Positions 9,001 to 15,598 of a DNA stretch of 16,104 nt are shown here, piece after piece. A program made the translations under genes and the position numbers. The stretch is from positions 1 to 16,104 of the forward strand of contig JAENVX010000053.1 of assembly GCA_016650355.1 (NCBI GenBank), read 5' to 3'. Under the pieces are notes generated by a model. It was given only the letters and a program-made list of their open reading frames with translations, had not been told where the DNA came from and searched no databases. Numbering within the stretch: the first letter of the stretch is position 1; every line of letters starts with the position of its first letter. This stretch comes from Bacteroidia bacterium (GTDB taxonomy: Bacteria > Bacteroidota > Bacteroidia > Cytophagales > Cyclobacteriaceae).

Positions 9001-11086
9001 AATTTACATATTGATACGTAATTGTGAAGTCATCGTAGCTCTTGTCAGGAATTCCAATAATGGTTAAATCGGCATCGGCTGATTCTGTAGTAATTATTTC
9101 TTGTCGGGATTGTTGAGTAATATGATTATCAATAATCTTTATTGTAACGTTCGCCCTGTATTGCAACAACGTATTTTTAATATATCGGTTTATTCGGTCG
9201 GAATCTTCTTCCTGATTTAGTACGATGCATAATCTGATGGTTGATCGATTCCATAAATTGGAATTTGAGAGATACCTCACAATATTTAACGCCAGCGATA
9301 GGTTCCGGCCCCAGCCGCTCCACCAGATGTCAATTGTGGGTGAAGTAATCTTTTTTCCGGTAATATGATGATTTAGAAATAAGGCGTTAAGATCATATCG
9401 CTGAATACTATTAACAAGCGCTACAAACGCATCTTTATTTTCAGGTTTTTTGCTCCAGCCCATTAATACGGTGTTGGGCTCAACACCCGCATATCCATAA
9501 GTACGTGCAATTTCATCTATACCTTCATAAACATTATTGCAGGCATACTTATTTGTAAATTGGTTTTCGGTCTTCGTCTCCTTTTCTCGTTGAAGCCTTA
9601 TCAAGGGATCTTTGGTTAAAACAAGTTCAAATGAGGAAAGCAATCCTAGTTTACCTGAGATGGCCTCTCCTAATCCTAACATGAAAGGGCGTGCCTGGTC
9701 GGCACCATTAAACATTAAAATATTGGGTCTCCAGTTTCTGGTGTGTTGTTTAGAAGAAGTCAACCGTTGCAAAGCCGTTTTTGCCAACAGAGACCAAACG
9801 CCACCCCAGGCATCCCCAGTTTGTAATGCAAGTTCTTTTCTTTTCAAATACAAATACAATCCGCTTAGGATAACGATTGCGCCAAGCGTAGCAATAAAAT
9901 CAAGTTCAATCATCACAATGAAGCAAGCTGATGCGCCAAATAAACTTACCCACACTGGTGTTTTAAAGGTCGGCCTAAAGTCTGCGCTGGTCCATCTTTC
10001 AAAGGCGCAACTCAAATTCAAAAAGCCGTAAGTCGTTATAAAAAAAATTGAAACGATACGTGCGATTACGTCCAACTCGCCTATCAAAATCCCTGCCTCA
10101 GCTATCACGAACGTGAGCAAAAGTGCGTTACGTGGTTCGTTTGATACACCCACCCCTTTGGAAAAGAAACGAGGTGAAATTTTATCAACTGCCGTAGCTT
10201 GCAAAATACGAGGAGCTCCTAAAATACTCCCTAGAGCAGAAGATAGCGTTGCGCCCCAAATGCCAGCTATTACCAACTCTGGTATCCACGAGATTTTAAG
10301 CAAAATTTGTGAGTCAGTCGTAAGCAGTTTTCCATTTACCGTAAAAGCTAAAAAAATAGCCAACAAAATATAAACTACAAAACCAACCCCAATAGCCACG
10401 ATGGAACCAGTTGGTATGGAACGCTTAGGATCCTTTAAGTCACCAGACATTGAAACACCAGCTTCGAAACCTGTAACAGCCGGAAAGAAAATACCAAATA
10501 GAAGCATAAAAGGTAGGGCCTTCGTGGGTGACTCAATTACGTTCAGGCTTGAGGTTGCTTGTGGCCCGAACTCGTGGTTTCCTGTGAAAATGGAAATAAG
10601 CGATAGAATAATCGCTACCATAATAAAATACTGCGTCTTTATAGCCAGCGAGGTGCTAATTAATGTGATTGTTGTTACTACTACTAAAATAATGGTGCCC
10701 GTTAACCGGATTGAGTTTATGGTGACCTCATATCCCCAATAACTCAGGAAGCTTTCAGAGAAACCAATGAGATATAAGCTCACACTAAAAGAAAGTCCAA
10801 CAAATAGGGCTAACCCCAATGTTCCTCCAATTGGCAATCCAAGGCTTCTGGAAATCATGAAGTATGTTCCACCGGCTTCAACTTTCTTATCAGTTGCAAT
10901 GGAGGAAACACTTAACCCGGTGGTGACAGAAATGATGTGGGCAATGATGATAATCCCAAGGGTAGCCCACAAACCTGCTTCACCTACAATCATTGGTAAG
11001 CGCAAGTACATGATTACACCTAGTATGGTAAGTATGGAGGGGGTAAAGACACCACCGAAAGTGCCGAACTTATTGACTTTTGCCAT
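6017..11086 (-). CDS. Giant fusion: SLC12/NKCC-like cation-chloride cotransporter + SLC12 C-terminal domain + long helical region + P-loop AAA-like ATPase
   Basis: A 1689-residue inner-membrane protein. Residues 1-415 are an APC-fold transporter of the cation-chloride cotransporter type: LGVIMYLRLPMIVGEAG (22-38), AGGTYFMISRSLGLP (71-85), FFPAVTGFEAG (200-210), SGDLKDP (214-220), GAPRILQA (290-297). Tyr105, Pro202 and Thr205 match K+-site residues of NKCC/KCC, and Ser282-Ser283 match the Na+-site pair of NKCC. Residues 450-720 look like the SLC12 cytoplasmic domain (WRPNILMFNG, 452-461). Residues 740-1370 are a charged, mainly helical region with no domain I recognise. Residues 1375-1610 are a P-loop ATPase: Walker A GERNTGKS (1397-1404), Walker B LVIINDLE (1462-1469), a sensor-1-like Asn in FVINMN (1499-1504). 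Residues 1615-1689 resemble a winged helix. Usual SLC12 transporters carry no ATPase. The frame is unbroken over 5 kb, so this is a real gene rather than a join error. The ATG has no clear Shine-Dalgarno. Transport of Na+, K+ and Cl- is inferred; the ATPase role is unknown. Confidence 0.9.
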   Translation of the reverse strand: MAKVNKFGTFGGVFTPSILTILGVIMYLRLPMIVGEAGLWATLGIIIIAHIISVTTGLSVSSIATDKKVEAGGTYFMISRSLGLPIGGTLGLALFVGLSFSVSLYLIGFSESFLSYWGYEVTINSIRLTGTIILVVVTTITLISTSLAIKTQYFIMVAIILSLISIFTGNHEFGPQATSSLNVIESPTKALPFMLLFGIFFPAVTGFEAGVSMSGDLKDPKRSIPTGSIVAIGVGFVVYILLAIFLAFTVNGKLLTTDSQILLKISWIPELVIAGIWGATLSSALGSILGAPRILQATAVDKISPRFFSKGVGVSNEPRNALLLTFVIAEAGILIGELDVIARIVSIFFITTYGFLNLSCAFERWTSADFRPTFKTPVWVSLFGASACFIVMIELDFIATLGAIVILSGLYLYLKRKELALQTGDAWGGVWSLLAKTALQRLTSSKQHTRNWRPNILMFNGADQARPFMLGLGEAISGKLGLLSSFELVLTKDPLIRLQREKETKTENQFTNKYACNNVYEGIDEIARTYGYAGVEPNTVLMGWSKKPENKDAFVALVNSIQRYDLNALFLNHHITGKKITSPTIDIWWSGWGRNLSLALNIVRYLSNSNLWNRSTIRLCIVLNQEEDSDRINRYIKNTLLQYRANVTIKIIDNHITQQSRQEIITTESADADLTIIGIPDKSYDDFTITYQYVNSICDKLSSTLFITASSTFEDHTVISQEAAPAPTVQKNEWILPAIPPSKYSEIADDIKKIDERGLQLVEALHKKIFITSLIQEVTIYDKAMVLAGTTISALSKVSQYDRAYQRNAAIIRTKKYFNNQIVQALEDVLNNTLPQQEELLMEGITWYMDQLAKDSNSFPKFKSIPYLKEEFNPRLEDSPSLRWFKFFKRVSHPLSRKTISLKANYREGASYFFRDLRYQFLTVLLHDLENKSASSREKFRHLIVWVDESLHLIANASSLEVQDQLIKDFTKSVKEKVELLASLTKELQIINKGRLQVESRKNVVFFMHQIERIDFNNVIKTKRRSEKFYETQKEKLSNFSASWALKVKLDLNTTKSSAQLNDYFGFVSQEIHSYKERLRQFFIKEQQQSVVNLVDAITSLEKLPLQTKQPSLPEWEFDYDHAGNLLREASEKLMTLANALPEENIITAQSGDDHEGLVLPIKAMVTHLTEATLTGPINDLLEELTENLKRSNLVINDLASLAMFNAFNFKEADQDALRVSEINGATRTIKKEMEAVSQEFESLLKNIDRQCSELQSALKLHNLSDISGEFTTLVRNRRKKHLQNKFSAKVSELASHAKSSLVSILYSQAKGILLAKQLSSTDQSLTTNERIMNLINSATPNQKLLQLLPHYYVSLFSGRSNIQNNFWIERPLEEKQFELAHKQYEINGEGFILVLGERNTGKSALCKHFSDTNSDNYTSYQLFSPDDGSLSIEDFDFALRKATKFEGDSEQILSLLPHNSLVIINDLELWWERSAENGLTLIRHIKSLIERFSSKCLFVINMNQFAYATINVAEPLDTHCAGVVRCLPFNSLELKQLIMIRHKSSGLALNFGSGATKTFSEIKLAQIFNKLFAYSMGNPGVAMNAWLTGIQAFSDKTILWNTPTLKDKDSLDLMPKAWSHLCLQLLLHKRMSLGKITRTVQLEREQAIGAIDVLRRLHIVSMRGADIYLLNPSIEFLLIANFKEKGWI

Positions 11087-11130
11087 TAAATAGTATTTCT
11101 TTTACATGCTATGACTGCCCTTTGATAAAG

Positions 11131-11163
11131 AAGTCACTTTATTTTGTTAAAATAGTGTGACTT
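11131..11163. promoter_or_regulatory. Interrupted palindrome in the divergent promoter region
   Basis: AAGTCAC (11131-11137) and GTGACTT (11157-11163) are perfect 7-bp inverted arms. Inside them, after two poorly paired positions, TATTTT (11140-11145) and AAAATA (11149-11154) form a second 6-bp inverted pair around GTT. The centre is near 11147, almost equally far from the two divergent start codons (11086 and 11213). Such a placement suits an operator shared by the two transport genes; as RNA it could also fold into a hairpin. No T-run follows on either strand that would make it a terminator. Confidence 0.45.
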
Positions 11164-11200
11164 GATTAGTGGGGTTGAGTCTTAAATTAAATACACATTA

Positions 11201-11208
11201 CAAAAATA
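11201..11208 (-). promoter_or_regulatory. Possible -7 promoter element for the transporter-ATPase operon
   Basis: On the - strand this reads TATTTTTG, matching TAnnTTTG. A transcript from here would have a 5' leader of about 108 nt that includes the 11131-11163 palindrome. A -33 TTG at normal spacing is not seen (a CAAA lies about 13 nt away on the + strand side, too close), so this is tentative. Confidence 0.3.
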
Positions 11209-11212
11209 TGTT

Positions 11213-12478
11213 ATGATTACCCAAAATATTTATTACGATATCCTCATAATATGTGGTGTTCTTATGTCTTCCTATTCTTTGGGATGGGTTTCTAAATTTA
11301 CTAAAATACCAAGCGTCCTTTTACTCATTCTGCTTGGCATTGGATGCCAGTTTGCCCTTTCCTACTTTAACCTCCAGGTTGGCACTCGTGTGTTCAATAT
11401 ACTGCAATTACTTGGTATTGTGGGCCTAATAATGATTGTATTAGAAGCAGCACTTGACCTTAAGCTGACCCGAGAGAAACGACCACTTATCTTAAAAGCT
11501 TTCACTGTTGCCCTGGTAGCCCTGGCGGGTTCATCTGTTGCCTTGGCCTACATTATTAGTTATTTTTTAGACTTTGAATTTTACATTTCTCTGATCTATG
11601 CTATCCCACTCTCGGTGATGAGCAGTGCCATCATCATTCCCAGTGTAAAATTTTTGTCTGAAAATAAAAAAGAATTCATGATTTATGAGAGTACTTTTTC
11701 GGACATCCTGGGTATTATGCTGTTTTACTTTACCATAGGTGCCAGCGTGAATGCCACGCCTGTTTCCATCCTGCAAGAGGTTAGCATTAATATCGGCATT
11801 ACAGTCGGGTTATCCATTATTATAAGTTACGTTCTCGTTTTGATTTTTCAAAAAATAGTGGAGAGCGCAAGGCTTTTTTTATTGATCTCTGTTCTAATTT
11901 CATTGTATGCTGTAGGGAAATTGTTTCACCTTTCTTCCTTAATTGTAATACTCGTATTTGGCCTTACACTAAGCAACTATAAATTATTTTTTGGAGGAAA
12001 ACTGCGAGCCCTTATCGATGGCGTGGCATTAAAAAAAATCAATAGGGAATTCCATCTGGTTACACTCGAATCTGCTTTTGTGATACGCACATTCTTTTTT
12101 GTAGTGTTTGGTATGACCCTTGACTTGCAATCTTTGTTAAATACGCAAACGGCCATCATCAGCGTTAGTTTGGTTGCGGCCCTTTACCTAGTTCGATTTA
12201 TCTGTCTGGTGCCCTTCTTGAAAAGTATTTATCCTGAGGTTCTTATAGCGCCACGCGGATTGATAACCGTGTTATTATTCTTTGCAATTCCAGAAGTATA
12301 TCTTCAGACTAGTTTTAGTAGCGGCATTCTATTGTACGCCATATTACTAACTGGTGTTATTTTGACTTTAGGAATGATATTTTATCGCCCCGAAGCTGAA
12401 GATGTTGATGATCTTCAATTTGAAAACCTTGATGAGTTGGACAAGGAATTGATAAGACAGGATGGTAACGTGACTTAA
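11213..12478 (+). CDS. CPA1-like Na+(K+)/H+ antiporter
   Basis: Inner-membrane cation/proton antiporter of 421 residues with about 12 hydrophobic helices. The exchanger core motif is present: ESTFSDILGIMLF (159-171), equivalent to the CPA1 'E-S-x-x-N-D' helix, with Glu159 and the ion-binding Asp164; Ser163 stands where Asn is usual. Other family features are IPSVLLLILLGI (32-43), the late helix with VFGMTLDL (298-305) following Arg292, and APRGLITVLLF (346-356) with Arg348. The tail (394-421) is short and strongly acidic, without an RCK or CNMP-binding domain, so regulation differs from the other antiporter in the window. It is transcribed away from the giant fusion gene across a 126-nt spacer containing the palindrome, which suggests joint control. 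The ATG has an A-rich leader and no Shine-Dalgarno. It ends facing the YtxH gene across a hairpin. Ion preference unknown. Confidence 0.9.
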   Translation: MITQNIYYDILIICGVLMSSYSLGWVSKFTKIPSVLLLILLGIGCQFALSYFNLQVGTRVFNILQLLGIVGLIMIVLEAALDLKLTREKRPLILKAFTVALVALAGSSVALAYIISYFLDFEFYISLIYAIPLSVMSSAIIIPSVKFLSENKKEFMIYESTFSDILGIMLFYFTIGASVNATPVSILQEVSINIGITVGLSIIISYVLVLIFQKIVESARLFLLISVLISLYAVGKLFHLSSLIVILVFGLTLSNYKLFFGGKLRALIDGVALKKINREFHLVTLESAFVIRTFFFVVFGMTLDLQSLLNTQTAIISVSLVAALYLVRFICLVPFLKSIYPEVLIAPRGLITVLLFFAIPEVYLQTSFSSGILLYAILLTGVILTLGMIFYRPEAEDVDDLQFENLDELDKELIRQDGNVT

Positions 12479-12484
12479 GAATAA

Positions 12485-12520
12485 ATGAAGCCTCTCCTTT
12501 ACAATCAGAAGAGGCTTCAT
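12485..12520. terminator. Hairpin between convergent antiporter and YtxH genes, probable bidirectional terminator
   Basis: ATGAAGCCTCT (12485-12495) and AGAGGCTTCAT (12510-12520) are perfect 11-bp arms around a 14-nt loop, 7 nt after the antiporter stop. The position between convergent genes fits a two-way terminator. The flanks are only modestly T-rich (TTATTCTT on the - strand side, none on the + side), so termination may be weak or the hairpin may mainly protect 3' ends. Confidence 0.6.
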
Positions 12521-12542
12521 CTAAGATTGAAACCGAACCCAC

Positions 12543-12761
12543 CTAAGCAGGCACCTGTTCTTTGTTATACTTGTTTTTTATTCCCAGCATTTCTTTTGCC
12601 TGGTCGTAAGATTTCGATGTAGACTCTGCGATAACTTTAGCATTTTCGGCTAGCATAGTGCGGGTTTTTGCTCCCTTCTTTGGGGCAAACAGTAGCCCAA
12701 GAGCGGCACCAAGTAAAGTTCCAGTTACAAATCCTGTAAAAATTTTGGTTGTATTTGTCAT
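12543..12761 (-). CDS. YtxH domain-containing small membrane protein
   Basis: A 72-residue protein with one hydrophobic, glycine-rich segment, GFVTGTLLGAALGLLFAPKKG (10-30), which is the YtxH signature (a Gly/Ala-rich helix ending in LLFAP and a basic Lys/Arg cluster). It is followed by a helical, polar tail (AENAKVIAESTSKSYDQAKEML). YtxH-type proteins are common in Bacteroidota and Firmicutes, are often stress-induced and sit in or at the membrane; no molecular function is established. The gene is 62 nt downstream of the GNAT/nitrilase gene in the same direction, which with the universal stress protein upstream fits a stress-related transcript. The ATG has an A-rich leader (AAACAAAACAATC) without Shine-Dalgarno, typical of this organism. 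Confidence 0.88.
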   Translation of the reverse strand: MTNTTKIFTGFVTGTLLGAALGLLFAPKKGAKTRTMLAENAKVIAESTSKSYDQAKEMLGIKNKYNKEQVPA

Positions 12762-12784
12762 GATTGTTTTGTTTATAGTTCCAT

Positions 12785-12801
12785 CCCTGAAACTTTCAGG
12801 G
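12785..12801. promoter_or_regulatory. Perfect short palindrome upstream of the YtxH gene
   Basis: CCCTGAAA and TTTCAGGG are 8-nt arms around a single C. It starts 23 nt before the YtxH start codon and 22 nt past the GNAT/nitrilase stop. It could be an operator, a leader hairpin or an intercistronic processing hairpin. On the + strand it is followed by CATTTTTG, but no + strand gene leads into it, so a + strand terminator role is unlikely. Confidence 0.35.
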
Positions 12802-12823
12802 CATTTTTGTTAATTGTTTTTAT

Positions 12824-14371
12824 TTAAGCCACTGCAAATTCCAGATTGGAAACAGAAACAGCAGGTTTTTTCAACGATTCTAATCGATACAAATCTTTTC
12901 TTCTATCTTTTAAGTTGGTAACCGCACCTTTGTGATTCAGTTCCTTTAGTAAGATTAGATCTACATCAACAATCAAAGTCATTTCGGTATTTGGTGTAGT
13001 CTCTGCCTTTACACCGTTGGTAGGAAAGGCAAAGTCGGAGGGAGTGAACACGGCAGACTGCGCGTATTGTATGTCCATGTTATTTACCTTAGGTAAATTT
13101 CCAACACTTCCCGCAATGGCTACAAAGCATTCGTTCTCAACTGCGCGGGCTTGAGCGCAATGCCTCACACGGATATAAGCATTTTGTGTGTCGGTCAAAA
13201 AGGGAACAAAAAGAATATCCATTCCATCATCCGCCAATAATCTAGAAAGTTCAGGGAACTCCACATCGTAGCAAATTAGAATTCCTATTTTCCCACAATC
13301 CGTATCATACGTTTTCAGTACGTCTCCACCTACCATTCCCCACGATTCACGCTCTCCTGACGTGATGTGAAGCTTTTGATATTCTTCTACTTTTCCATTG
13401 CGATGGCACAAGTATCCGATGTTATATAATTTCCCTTCTCGTAAATCTGGAAAACTGCCTGTAATAATATTGACATTATAGCTGATCGCCCATTCCGCGA
13501 ATTTATTCTTCAGCGGTTCGGTATATTTTGCTAAACCTCTGATGGCTTCCGCTTCTGTGATGTCATTGTATTCCGCCATCAAAGGAGCATGAAAGAATTC
13601 CGGGAAGAGAATAAAATCAGATTTGTAACCGGATGCCGCATCTATAAAGAATTCAATTTGTTCGCAGAGGGATTCAAAATTTTTGAATGGCCTCATTTGC
13701 CATTGAATTAAACCCAACCTTACGTCTGTCTTCTTTTCCAGCCATTTGTGTTTTGGTTCATAATAAATATTGATCCACTCAATCAATGCTGCGTACTCCA
13801 TTGACTCTGCGTCTCCAGGCATGTAACCTTTCATTATTTTTCTTACGTGAAATTCATTACTCAATTGAAAGGTCAGTGTAGGATCGTATAATTCCTTTTG
13901 TTTCACTTTTTCTATATACGCTTTGGGTGTAAGCGCTTGCGCGTGTTCAGCATAGCGTGGTAACCTGGCCCCTGCAATAATGGCACGAAGGTTCAGTTTT
14001 TCGCACATTTCTTTTCTCGCGTCATATAGTCTCCGGCCCAGTCTTAGCCCCCGATGTTCAGGTCGGATGAATATTTCTATACCATAGAGCACATCTCCAT
14101 AGGGGTCATGACTACTGAACGAATAATTCCCTGTCGCATCTTTATAGGTATGATTGTCACCAAGGTTTTTATAGTCAACGATTAATGATAATGCAGCACC
14201 AACCAACTTGTCGTCAACTTTAATGCACAGTTGGCCTTCAGGAAATATTTTTAAGAGATGCTCTATCTGATGGTCGCGCCAATAGGCACCCCAGGCTGTG
14301 TATGCATCCAACATACTTTCTTTTAAATCAAAGTAGTCGGTTATAGTTAAATGTGTTATTTCGATTTTCAT
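12824..14371 (-). CDS. Bifunctional GNAT N-acetyltransferase / carbon-nitrogen hydrolase (nitrilase superfamily)
   Basis: A two-domain cytoplasmic enzyme of 515 residues. Residues 1-150 are a GNAT acetyltransferase: the acetyl-CoA binding motif A reads IRPEHRGLRLGRRL (102-115), after the strand VLYGIEIF. Residues 215-480 are a carbon-nitrogen hydrolase with a complete Glu-Lys-Cys triad: E258 in LFPEFF, K333 in EYQKLHI and C367 in ILICYDVEFPE; Glu340 in ITSGERE may be the additional structural glutamate. The nitrilase half should cleave an amide or nitrile C-N bond; the acetyltransferase half should acylate an amine. The physiological substrate is not known to me, and the same fusion occurs in other bacteria, so it is not new. 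The gene follows the universal stress protein by 44 nt and precedes YtxH by 62 nt. ATG start, A/T-rich leader without Shine-Dalgarno. No truncation or missing catalytic residue. Confidence 0.93.
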   Translation of the reverse strand: MKIEITHLTITDYFDLKESMLDAYTAWGAYWRDHQIEHLLKIFPEGQLCIKVDDKLVGAALSLIVDYKNLGDNHTYKDATGNYSFSSHDPYGDVLYGIEIFIRPEHRGLRLGRRLYDARKEMCEKLNLRAIIAGARLPRYAEHAQALTPKAYIEKVKQKELYDPTLTFQLSNEFHVRKIMKGYMPGDAESMEYAALIEWINIYYEPKHKWLEKKTDVRLGLIQWQMRPFKNFESLCEQIEFFIDAASGYKSDFILFPEFFHAPLMAEYNDITEAEAIRGLAKYTEPLKNKFAEWAISYNVNIITGSFPDLREGKLYNIGYLCHRNGKVEEYQKLHITSGERESWGMVGGDVLKTYDTDCGKIGILICYDVEFPELSRLLADDGMDILFVPFLTDTQNAYIRVRHCAQARAVENECFVAIAGSVGNLPKVNNMDIQYAQSAVFTPSDFAFPTNGVKAETTPNTEMTLIVDVDLILLKELNHKGAVTNLKDRRKDLYRLESLKKPAVSVSNLEFAVA

Positions 14372-14415
14372 ATTTGTCTGTTTAAATTTTATCTGACCTG
14401 GCTATCTTTTCAAGG

Positions 14416-15342
14416 TCAAGCCATGGCCATTGGTGGATTTTGAGCTTTATAATTCAACATTTCCGCCATTGATTTTGATAAGTCGTCAGATATCTGAGGA
14501 CGAATACTAAGTACCGGATACTGAGCGTGATTAACGATATCCTGAGTATAGGGTCCAAGAAAAAAATCTTTTAAGGAAGTATCTAAGGTTGCCGTTATGA
14601 CCAAGAGATCAGGCTTTTCTTTTTCTGATATGGAAAGCACCTCAGCGGCCACTCCTTCGCAATAGTGTATCTCACTTCCGCAGATGACATCGTCATCCAT
14701 AATTTTCTTTCGTATTGAGTCCACAAGCGCTTTCATTTCTACAAAGCCAGTCGAATCATTCTTTTTCACAATTCCGGCAATGAGTAATGATGAGTCATTC
14801 ATGCGAATAATAGGCCTTATCATCTCGTACTTCTCAAGGGCATGAGGTACCATACGAACAGGGAACAGAATTTTCTTAAAGTCAATCCATTGATTTGTTC
14901 CAGGAATTGTCATCACAGGGCAAGGAGAATTTTTAACCACTCGATAAGCATTCGATCCAAGAAAAAATTCACGTAGGCCTGAGGCACCATGTGTTCCCAT
15001 TACGATCAGGCTTGCCTCTTTGTGAAGAGCCCACCGGCATATCTCATCTGCAGGATTTCCGGATTGAACGATGTGGTTAATAACAAGATCATGCTTTGAA
15101 CGCAAACTCTTGGCTAGCTCATTCAAGTTTTCATTGGCGGTTTTTACAAGTTCCGGAAGGATAACGCCCACAGCTCCGCCAGCCTCGGGCGGAAATAGCA
15201 CATAAGTGTTTTCAACTACGTGAATTAGAGTAAGTGTGGCAAGTTGTCGCTTACAAATGGCCACTGCTGTTTCTAGCGCATTTAATGATATTTGCGAAAA
15301 ATCGATCGGGACAAGAACTTTATTTATTTCATAAGCTTTCAT
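14416..15342 (-). CDS. Tandem-domain universal stress protein (UspA family)
   Basis: A cytoplasmic protein of 308 residues with two UspA folds in one chain. The first (about 1-145) starts NKVLVPIDFS (7-16) and carries a full ATP-binding motif, MGTHGASG then LGSN, which fits G-2x-G-9x-G(S/T). The second (about 152-285) ends LDTSLKDFFLGPY and SIRP; its first two glycines are gone, so it probably does not bind ATP and may have a structural or dimerising role. The frame extends 19 codons upstream to a TTG at 15399, but I chose the ATG at 15342: the Usp fold begins immediately after it, the extra residues look unlike any domain, and a -7 promoter match (15404-15411) would start transcription near that TTG. 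Tandem Usp proteins respond to stress and energy state in many bacteria. Probably first gene of a transcript with the GNAT/nitrilase and YtxH genes. Confidence 0.9.
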   Translation of the reverse strand: MKAYEINKVLVPIDFSQISLNALETAVAICKRQLATLTLIHVVENTYVLFPPEAGGAVGVILPELVKTANENLNELAKSLRSKHDLVINHIVQSGNPADEICRWALHKEASLIVMGTHGASGLREFFLGSNAYRVVKNSPCPVMTIPGTNQWIDFKKILFPVRMVPHALEKYEMIRPIIRMNDSSLLIAGIVKKNDSTGFVEMKALVDSIRKKIMDDDVICGSEIHYCEGVAAEVLSISEKEKPDLLVITATLDTSLKDFFLGPYTQDIVNHAQYPVLSIRPQISDDLSKSMAEMLNYKAQNPPMAMA

Positions 15343-15403
15343 GATCTTACTATTAATTGTGTAACTATTTAATGCTGTTGATTTGGTTAAATAATCCAAT
15401 GAT

Positions 15404-15411
15404 CAAATTTA
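15404..15411 (-). promoter_or_regulatory. Possible -7 promoter element for the universal stress protein gene
   Basis: On the - strand this reads TAAATTTG, an exact TAnnTTTG match. It predicts a transcript start about 55 nt before the ATG at 15342. No TTG is present 17-23 nt upstream, so only half of the expected promoter is visible. The rest of the 15343-15598 spacer holds a CTGCA/TGCAG inverted repeat (15496-15515) and no ORF or clear terminator. Confidence 0.4.
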
Positions 15412-15598
15412 GCCAATATATGGCCATTCTGATGGTATAATTGATGCATCCTATGGCACTTATTACTTATTTCCAACAAAACATAAAGTGTAACTCTGCA
15501 AAAATTTCAATGCAGATAAAAGTTCACGTGTTCAGTAAGAACAGTTGCTAACAGATGTCATTGTAGTAAAAAAATGACTGCTTGTTTGGAGGAAGATA

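Noticed and set aside
9612..10031. 139-codon + strand open frame opposite the NKCC-like domain
   Set aside because: Antisense to strongly conserved transporter motifs, no recognisable product, no promoter or ribosome site. The same holds for other + strand frames between 6067 and 11093.
12357..12542. 61-codon - strand ORF just downstream of YtxH
   Set aside because: Mostly antisense to the CPA1-like antiporter tail and running through the 12485-12520 hairpin; no domain or signal.
14394..14418. TGACCT/AGGTCA inverted repeat at the end of the universal stress gene, considered as a terminator
   Set aside because: A 6-bp stem with a 13-nt loop overlapping the stop codon and no clean T-run; too weak to call.
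15343..15399. TTG-initiated 19-residue extension of the universal stress protein
   Set aside because: Rare start codon, no ribosome site, residues outside the Usp fold, and the predicted transcript start falls at about the same place; the ATG at 15342 is better.
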